Shown here: piece after piece, positions 7,476 to 12,080 of the stretch
How positions within the stretch are numbered: the stretch's first letter is position 1
Layout: every line of letters starts with the position of its first letter
DNA from: Flavobacteriales bacterium
GTDB lineage: Bacteria > Bacteroidota > Bacteroidia > Flavobacteriales > Flavobacteriaceae
NCBI GenBank assembly: GCA_027031025.1
Contig: JALVEJ010000112.1
Location: forward strand, 1 to 12,080
Length of the DNA stretch: 12,080 nucleotides
Direction: 5' to 3'
Position numbers and translations under genes: made by a program
The notes under the pieces: generated by a model
Told to the model about the DNA's origin: nothing
Databases searched by the model: none
Seen by the model: only the letters and a program-made list of their open reading frames with translations

Positions 7476-8639
7476 TTATTTGCTTGCAAACATCTTGACG
7501 TCTTTATCGGTGATTTCATTACCGCCTAAAATCATCAAGCGTTCTACCACATTACGTAATTCGCGAATATTGCCGGTCCAGTCGTAATCTTGTAACATTT
7601 TAATGGCTTTTTCACTAAATTTTTTGACCGGCATATTTTGTTCGGCGGCTATTTTTTTAGTAAAATGCTCAATCAACAGCGGAATATCTTCGCGGCGTTC
7701 ATTAAGCGAAGGCACTTCAATTAAGATCACCGCCAATCGGTGGTATAAATCTTCTCTAAACCGCCCTTCTGCAATTTCTTTTTTTAAATCTTTATTAGTA
7801 GCGGCAATCACCCTTACATCTACTTTGATATCTTTATCACTTCCTACTCGGTTAATCCGGTTTTCTTGTAAGGCTCGCAACACTTTTGCCTGTGCCGACA
7901 AGCTCATATCCCCTACTTCATCAAGGAACAGGGTGCCACCGTTAGCTTGTTCAAACTTACCTTTTTTATCTTTATAAGCCCCTGTAAAAGAACCTTTTAC
8001 ATGACCAAACAAAACACTTTCGATCAATTCGGAAGGAATGGCTGCACAATTTACCTCTACCATAGGACCTTTGTTTCGTTTGCTTTTTTGATGAATCCAA
8101 TGAGCAACCAATTCTTTCCCGCTTCCGTTACTTCCGGTTATTAATACACGGGCATCGGTCGGGGCAACTTTTTCAATAACCTCTTTTATGCGTTGTATTT
8201 TATCCGACTTGCCAATCATTTCATATTTCTTGCTCACTCTTTTTTTCAGTTGCTTGTTTTCTACTACCAATTCTTTGTGTTCCAATGCATTTCTTACGGA
8301 AGTCATCAAGCGGTTTAAATCCGGTGGTTTCGGTATATAATCAAAAGCGCCAAGTCGCATACTATCAACAGCTGTATCGATATCACCATGTCCCGAAATC
8401 ATCACAAAAGTTGTTTCGGGTTTTATTTTTTTACTTTCTTCCAAAACTTCAATACCGTCTTTTTTCGGCATTTTTATATCGCATAATACCAAATCATAAT
8501 CGTTTTGTTTAATTTTTTCCAGCCCTTCTACCCCATCTTCGGCTTCCTCTATTTGGTAAGTTTTATCCATTTGCTCCAAGATGCGTTTTAAAACGCGTCT
8601 AATAGCCGCTTCGTCTTCGATAATTAATATTTTCTTCAT
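7476..8639 (-). CDS. Sigma-54-type response regulator (receiver plus AAA+), lacking a DNA-binding domain
   Basis: This is a 387-residue NtrC-family protein. The receiver domain covers residues 1-120, with acidic pocket E8/D9, phospho-acceptor D54 in LVLCDIKMP, S82 and K104 all present. The sigma-54-interaction AAA+ domain covers about 140-375: Walker A GSNGSGKE at 169-176, the sigma-54-contacting loop GSFTGA at 216-221 (GAFTGA is the usual form), Walker B GTLFLDE at 235-241, the arginine-rich GRFREDLYHRL at 292-302 and WTGNIRELRN at 354-363. The protein stops at FASK, directly after the AAA+ helical subdomain, with no Fis-type helix-turn-helix. I recall close Flavobacteriia homologues of the same length and ending, so this appears natural rather than a truncation. 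It would activate sigma-54 RNA polymerase after phosphorylation, perhaps without specific DNA binding. No sensor kinase gene is adjacent, so its partner and regulon cannot be read from the window. Confidence 0.95.
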   Translation of the reverse strand: MKKILIIEDEAAIRRVLKRILEQMDKTYQIEEAEDGVEGLEKIKQNDYDLVLCDIKMPKKDGIEVLEESKKIKPETTFVMISGHGDIDTAVDSMRLGAFDYIPKPPDLNRLMTSVRNALEHKELVVENKQLKKRVSKKYEMIGKSDKIQRIKEVIEKVAPTDARVLITGSNGSGKELVAHWIHQKSKRNKGPMVEVNCAAIPSELIESVLFGHVKGSFTGAYKDKKGKFEQANGGTLFLDEVGDMSLSAQAKVLRALQENRINRVGSDKDIKVDVRVIAATNKDLKKEIAEGRFREDLYHRLAVILIEVPSLNERREDIPLLIEHFTKKIAAEQNMPVKKFSEKAIKMLQDYDWTGNIRELRNVVERLMILGGNEITDKDVKMFASK

Positions 8640-8686
8640 TTTTTATGGGTTTTTCAACAATAATAAATCTTCGTAAAAACTTATGG

Positions 8687-8694
8687 CAAATATA
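8687..8694 (-). promoter_or_regulatory. Candidate -7 promoter box for the response regulator gene
   Basis: On the - strand TATATTTG matches TAnnTTTG exactly and lies 48 bases before the ATG at 8639, in the 95-bp gap after the DUF389 gene. A convincing -33 TTG at proper spacing is not seen. The site suggests that the regulator has its own promoter. Confidence 0.45.
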
Positions 8695-8734
8695 ATATTT
8701 TTATAGTATTAACTGACATTGTTCAAGTTTGATA

Positions 8735-10186
8735 TTATGGTAAACTAACCAATTTTAGCGTATCTAAATGTAAACGTTCTTTGGTCCATTTATAAAAAGT
8801 TTTTTCTAAACGACGGCGTTTATATCGTGGCAATTTCTCCCATTTTACTAAAAACACAGGTAAAGTGTCATGTTTTTTAAAATCAGTATTAACCAGCTGC
8901 CCGGCACTCAGTTCTTTAATATCGGGGAAAATGGTTTTAGCTTCTTTTGAAAATTGGTCAAATGGCAACCGGCTTTGTTCTTTTTGTTGTTTGAGTTTTA
9001 CTAATTCCGCCGTTAAACGTTTTATTTGTGCATCTTTATTTTTGATAGTTTCTTTGTTTTCTTTAAATAACTTGTCTAATATTTGTTGCTTGAGTTTTTC
9101 CGATAAGTTTTGTTCAATTTCACGTGTATTATCAGCCGATTGGTAGATTCTTAAAACAGCATCTTTAAAGTCCGGATGATTCTGCAAACGGCTTTGCCAT
9201 TGTTCAATGGTTTCATTTGGAACAATTTCGCCCATTAAATAAACTGCTACTTCTTTAGATTGCGGATTAATCTGCGTTTTGATAATCTGCGCACCTTCAT
9301 ATTTGATATGTTTTTCGACAAAGGATGCAGCCGAACGTTTAAAAATTTCTTCGTTATACATTTTTATAAATGACATAATACTGGGAATCATCACCAAAAC
9401 GGCTAAAACATAAATAAAACGACTGATACGACGTCTTTTGGCAGAGTTGAGATAATGTGCAACAGGAAAATGTAAATATTTGATAATCAAGAAGGTTGCC
9501 AGAGAAATAAAAAACGAATTAATCAATAGTAAATACATTGCTCCAGAAAAAAAGTGCATATTACCCGTTGCCAAACCAAAACCGGCTGTGCACAACGGCG
9601 GCATCAAGGCGGTTGCGATAGCGACCCCGCTAATTACGTTAAAAAAACCTTTTTTTGTTAAGGCAACAATACCGGCAAGTCCTCCGAAAAATGCAATCAT
9701 AACATCAAAAAATGTCGGAGATGTGCGAGCTAACAATTCACTGGATTCGTAAGCTAAGGGCGAAATTTTAAAATAAATAAATGAGGTTAGTATGCTCAAA
9801 GTCACCATAACCAGAAAATTGATGCCCGACTTTTTAAATGTATCGATATCATTGGTGCCGATGGCAAAACCGGCGCCCATAATAGGTCCCATTAATGGAG
9901 AGATAAGCATCGCACCAATTACAACCGGTGTTGAATTGGCATTTAAACCAACTGAAGCAATCATTACTGAAAAAATCAATAGCCAAGCAGTATGTCCTCG
10001 AAAAGGAATATTTTCAAGAATGATTTGTCGGGTAAAGTCTTTATCGCTATTTTTTCTGATATTAAACAGTTCTTTGACAAAATCGATAGCAACTTGCCAA
10101 AATTCTTTAAATTCCTGTTTGACGACTTTTTCTTTTTCCTGGATAAGAGCTTCTTCTAAATTATCATTTGGCTTTTTTGTTTCCAT
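8735..10186 (-). CDS. DUF389 / TIGR00341 family integral membrane protein
   Basis: This 483-residue protein has an N-terminal cytoplasmic, charged segment (residues 1-60), then about seven hydrophobic helices between residues 65 and 275. These include the family's conserved stretches VIGAMLISPLMGPIMG at 89-104 and GVAIATALMPPLCTAGFGLA at 187-206. A soluble C-terminal half follows, with a likely coiled coil rich in Lys, Glu and Gln at about 370-420. DUF389 proteins have no established biochemical role that I can name; the Gly/Pro-rich intramembrane repeats suggest transport or channel-like function, which is inference. An in-frame ATG at 10216 exists, but I chose 10186: the residues before it (with two Cys and a Tyr) look non-homologous, and a promoter -7 box overlaps that region, placing the longer start upstream of transcription. 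The gene is flanked by the dnaJ terminator upstream and an independent regulator gene downstream, so it is probably monocistronic. Confidence 0.9.
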   Translation of the reverse strand: METKKPNDNLEEALIQEKEKVVKQEFKEFWQVAIDFVKELFNIRKNSDKDFTRQIILENIPFRGHTAWLLIFSVMIASVGLNANSTPVVIGAMLISPLMGPIMGAGFAIGTNDIDTFKKSGINFLVMVTLSILTSFIYFKISPLAYESSELLARTSPTFFDVMIAFFGGLAGIVALTKKGFFNVISGVAIATALMPPLCTAGFGLATGNMHFFSGAMYLLLINSFFISLATFLIIKYLHFPVAHYLNSAKRRRISRFIYVLAVLVMIPSIMSFIKMYNEEIFKRSAASFVEKHIKYEGAQIIKTQINPQSKEVAVYLMGEIVPNETIEQWQSRLQNHPDFKDAVLRIYQSADNTREIEQNLSEKLKQQILDKLFKENKETIKNKDAQIKRLTAELVKLKQQKEQSRLPFDQFSKEAKTIFPDIKELSAGQLVNTDFKKHDTLPVFLVKWEKLPRYKRRRLEKTFYKWTKERLHLDTLKLVSLP

Positions 10187-10205
10187 ATAGTTGCAGGCTT
10201 CGAAA

Positions 10206-10213
10206 CAAATATA
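10206..10213 (-). promoter_or_regulatory. Candidate -7 promoter box for the DUF389 gene
   Basis: On the - strand TATATTTG matches TAnnTTTG exactly and lies 19 bases before the ATG at 10186, leaving a leader of about a dozen bases. The nearest upstream TTG at 10241-10243 is 27 bases away, longer than usual. The position supports the start at 10186. Confidence 0.5.
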
Positions 10214-10259
10214 CAATTTTTTTTAAGATACGTTTTAATGCAATCCGGTTTCAAATCAT

Positions 10260-10287
10260 AAAAAAATCTGCCTTTAACGGCAGATTT
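10260..10287 (-). terminator. Rho-independent terminator after dnaJ
   Basis: A perfect 9-bp inverted repeat, AAATCTGCC (10264-10272) and GGCAGATTT (10279-10287), encloses a 6-base loop. Reading on the - strand, the stem runs into a tract of seven T (complement of the A run 10260-10266). It lies 6 bases after the dnaJ stop and ends the grpE-dnaJ transcript. Confidence 0.88.
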
Positions 10288-10293
10288 GTAAGT

Positions 10294-11424
10294 TTAGGAA
10301 AATAAATCGTGTATTTTTTCAAAAAAAGATTTTTCCGATTTACCCGGATTGGGTTGAAAATTAGGATGCGTAAAATGCTTTTTAAAAAATTCTTTCTGGT
10401 CTTTATCTAATTTTTTCGGCACCCAAACATTGACATTGATCAACAAATCTCCAACGCCATAGCCATCAATATCTGGAACGCCTTTATTTTTTAAACGTAA
10501 AATTTTTCCAGATTGCGTACCGGGTTCCAGGTGCAATTTAATTTTTCCGGAAGGTGTATCAATTATTTTATCAGTTCCTAAAACTGCTTCGGGTATGCTG
10601 ACATATAAATCATAATGTAAATTGTTGCCTTCACGTTTAAATTTTTCGTCACTTTGTTCAACCAATTGCACGATTAAATCGCCGGGAACACCATTGACTG
10701 TGGGTGCTTCATTACCTTTTCCTCCTACTCTCAGTTGTACGCCATTGCGCACCCCTTTGGGCAATTTGATACTCACGATATCTTCTTTGAGAATCATGCC
10801 GTTGGCATCGGAACCATGTCCGCGTGATTTTAATACTTGTCCGGTGCCACCGCAAACATTACAAGTTCCTGTTGTTTGCATTTTACCAAAAATAGTATTG
10901 GTTACACGGGTTATTTTACCGCTTCCGCCGCATTGATGACAAGTTTGATAAGTGGTACCGGGCGCTTTAACTTTACGTTTTATTTTTATTTTCTTTTCTC
11001 CACCTTTTATAATATCTTCAAGGGTAATTTTGAGCTTAACGCGTAAGTCGGTACCACGCACTTGCGGCGCACTACGACGACGATAGGTTCTTCCTTGTGA
11101 CGCACCGAATCCTCCTCCGAAAATGTCACCGAATATATCACCAAATTGGGCAAAAATATCTTCCATATTCATGTGGTGACCACCGCCATAGCCGCCAGCG
11201 CCTTCAAATGCGCGATGACCAAATTGGTCATAACGTGCTTTTTTGTCAGGATCGGACAAAATTTCATAAGCTTCGGCAGCTTCTTTAAATTTTTCTTCCG
11301 CCTGTTTATCACCCGGGTTTTTATCAGGATGATATTCAATGGCTTTTTTTCGATAAGCTCTTTTGATTTCTGCGGCTGTGGCTGTTCTGCTAACCCCCAA
11401 AATTTCGTAATAATCTCTTTTCAT
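10294..11424 (-). CDS. dnaJ: DnaJ (Hsp40) co-chaperone, with a single zinc centre
   Basis: This 376-residue type I Hsp40 delivers unfolded substrates to DnaK and stimulates its ATPase. The J domain covers residues 1-70 with the essential HPD at 32-34. A Gly/Phe-rich linker runs from about 74 to 110, followed by the client-binding beta domains and a C-terminal dimerisation segment. The cysteine-rich region has only two CxxCxGxG motifs, CHQCGGSG at 162-169 and CNVCGGTG at 188-195, instead of four. The positions of the first and fourth motifs are occupied by sequence without cysteine (APGTTYQ and SRGHGSDANG). Zinc centre II (motifs 2 and 3) is therefore kept and centre I (motifs 1 and 4) is lost. 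I recall the same pattern in Flavobacteriia DnaJ, so it is probably a lineage trait. The gene lies 86 bases downstream of grpE in the same direction and is followed by a strong terminator. Confidence 0.97.
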   Translation of the reverse strand: MKRDYYEILGVSRTATAAEIKRAYRKKAIEYHPDKNPGDKQAEEKFKEAAEAYEILSDPDKKARYDQFGHRAFEGAGGYGGGHHMNMEDIFAQFGDIFGDIFGGGFGASQGRTYRRRSAPQVRGTDLRVKLKITLEDIIKGGEKKIKIKRKVKAPGTTYQTCHQCGGSGKITRVTNTIFGKMQTTGTCNVCGGTGQVLKSRGHGSDANGMILKEDIVSIKLPKGVRNGVQLRVGGKGNEAPTVNGVPGDLIVQLVEQSDEKFKREGNNLHYDLYVSIPEAVLGTDKIIDTPSGKIKLHLEPGTQSGKILRLKNKGVPDIDGYGVGDLLINVNVWVPKKLDKDQKEFFKKHFTHPNFQPNPGKSEKSFFEKIHDLFS

Positions 11425-11447
11425 TTGTGTATTGGTTTGTTTACAAC

Positions 11448-11487
11448 AAAACTGCCATTGAAGCAGAATGAATCAATGACAGCTTTT
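11448..11487 (-). promoter_or_regulatory. RNA hairpin in the grpE-dnaJ intergenic region (possible attenuator or processing site)
   Basis: Arms CTG-C-CATTGA (11452-11461) and TCAATG-A-CAG (11473-11482) enclose an 11-base loop, flanked by AAAA (11448-11451) and TTTT (11484-11487). Read on the - strand, the internal mismatch becomes a U-G wobble, giving a 10-bp stem with an A/U extension and one bulge; on the + strand it would be a C-A mismatch. The structure thus fits RNA made in the direction of the operon. It is followed on the - strand by TTTTGTTG, a poor U-tract. Confidence 0.5.
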
Positions 11488-11510
11488 ATATTTCTTTGAA
11501 TTACAACGTG

Positions 11511-12080
11511 TTATCTTCCTGTTACAACTTTTGGAAAACGAATGTTTTTAGGCCCTAATTGGTAACCTTTTTCTACAACATCGACAATTTTATCTTTCAT
11601 CTCTTCGTCTTCGACCGGCACTTGTGCAATAGCTTCGTGAATTTCAGGGTCAAAACTATCACCTTTTTGCACTTCTATATGTTTTAAACCTTCTTTTTCT
11701 AAGGTTTTCTTTAATTTATCATAAATCAAACTGACACCTTTTACCATTTCATCTTCTTTATTTTTTTTCATTTCGGCAATAGCACGTTCAAAATCATCTA
11801 AAATTGGCAATAAGTTTTTGATAACCTTTTCAGAAGCCGTTTCAAAAAGTTCCAGTTTTTCTTTGGCTGTTCGTTTTCTAAAATTTTCAAATTCGGCATA
11901 CAAACGCAAATACTTATCTTTCTCATCTTTAAGCATTTGTTCTAATTCGGCTTTGGTAGGGCTGTGTTTTTTTGACATATTTTTTTTGGGCTTTTCAGCC
12001 GTTTTTTGCTTTTCTTTTTGTTGGATTTCCGTATCTTGTTGTTTATGATGTTCTTTTTTTTCTTTTTTTTTTTGCTTATT
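11511..12080 (-). CDS. grpE: GrpE nucleotide-exchange factor (5' end outside window)
   Basis: GrpE is the dimeric exchange factor that releases ADP from DnaK. The visible 189 residues include the long coiled-coil helix (AELEQMLKDEKDKYLRLYAE then FENFRKRTAKE), the four-helix region (LLPILDDFERA), and the C-terminal beta domain with the signatures HEAIAQVPV and GYQLGPKNIRFPKVV. An ATG at 11976-11978 would give 155 residues, but the frame has no stop from there to the window end. The extra upstream residues are Lys/Glu/Gln-rich, as in the disordered N-terminus of ordinary GrpE proteins of about 180-200 residues. I therefore treat the gene as running off the window, with the true start beyond 12080, though the 11978 start cannot be excluded. 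The extension contains runs of A (on the coding strand) of 8 and 11 bases. The gene is first of the grpE-dnaJ operon; dnaK is not in view. Confidence 0.93.
   Translation of the reverse strand, partial: NKQKKKEKKEHHKQQDTEIQQKEKQKTAEKPKKNMSKKHSPTKAELEQMLKDEKDKYLRLYAEFENFRKRTAKEKLELFETASEKVIKNLLPILDDFERAIAEMKKNKEDEMVKGVSLIYDKLKKTLEKEGLKHIEVQKGDSFDPEIHEAIAQVPVEDEEMKDKIVDVVEKGYQLGPKNIRFPKVVTGR

Noticed and set aside
9792..10190. 132-codon open frame on the + strand
   Set aside because: It lies wholly antisense to the DUF389 gene, whose protein shows clear family motifs; the + strand product looks like an antisense shadow. The same applies to other antisense frames such as 7603-7977.
10187..10216. 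In-frame ATG at 10216 extending the DUF389 protein by 10 residues
   Set aside because: It overlaps the likely promoter -7 box at 10206-10213, so it would be upstream of the transcript.

Overview
The window looks like a piece of ordinary core chromosome from a low-GC member of the Bacteroidota, most likely close to Flavobacteriia. Evidence: no Shine-Dalgarno-like sites before the starts; promoter -7 boxes of the TAnnTTTG type used by this phylum; the hpt/adk/obg gene order; an HTH-less NtrC-type regulator ending in FASK; a DnaJ with only two of four zinc motifs; and a large exported DUF3857/transglutaminase protein. This assignment is inference from family knowledge, not from a database search. 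I see no insertion sequence, prophage, CRISPR array, tRNA or rRNA.

Layout, left to right. On the + strand come the 3' end of a membrane-protein gene (to 235) and, starting on the very next base, a diacylglycerol/sphingosine-kinase-like lipid kinase (236-1135). These converge, with a single base between stop codons, on a - strand pair: the GTPase gene obg (1137-2129) and a fused hypoxanthine phosphoribosyltransferase-adenylate kinase gene (2138-3280). A 143-bp divergent region with a good promoter for the fusion gene separates these from a + strand gene for a 1252-residue secreted protein (3424-7182) with a PA14-like region, TPRs, DUF3857 and a transglutaminase core with an intact Cys-His-Asp triad. 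A 293-bp AT-rich gap with no gene follows. The rest is on the - strand: a sigma-54-type response regulator without a DNA-binding domain (7476-8639), a DUF389/TIGR00341 membrane protein (8735-10186), a rho-independent terminator (10260-10287), dnaJ (10294-11424) and grpE (11511 to beyond the window end).

How the genes work together: grpE-dnaJ is the DnaK co-chaperone operon, with a clear terminator after dnaJ and an RNA hairpin between the two genes. The HPRT-Adk fusion joins purine salvage (hypoxanthine/guanine to IMP/GMP) with adenylate interconversion, and is cotranscribed with the GTP-dependent ribosome-assembly factor Obg. The remaining genes are single transcription units with no obvious shared pathway.

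I did not find convincing evidence of a novel multi-gene system. The items most worth a second look are the HPRT-Adk fusion with its tandem-repeat linker and retained internal ATG, the sigma-54 activator without an HTH, the loss of zinc centre I in DnaJ, the grpE-dnaJ intergenic hairpin, and the multidomain secreted transglutaminase-like protein.
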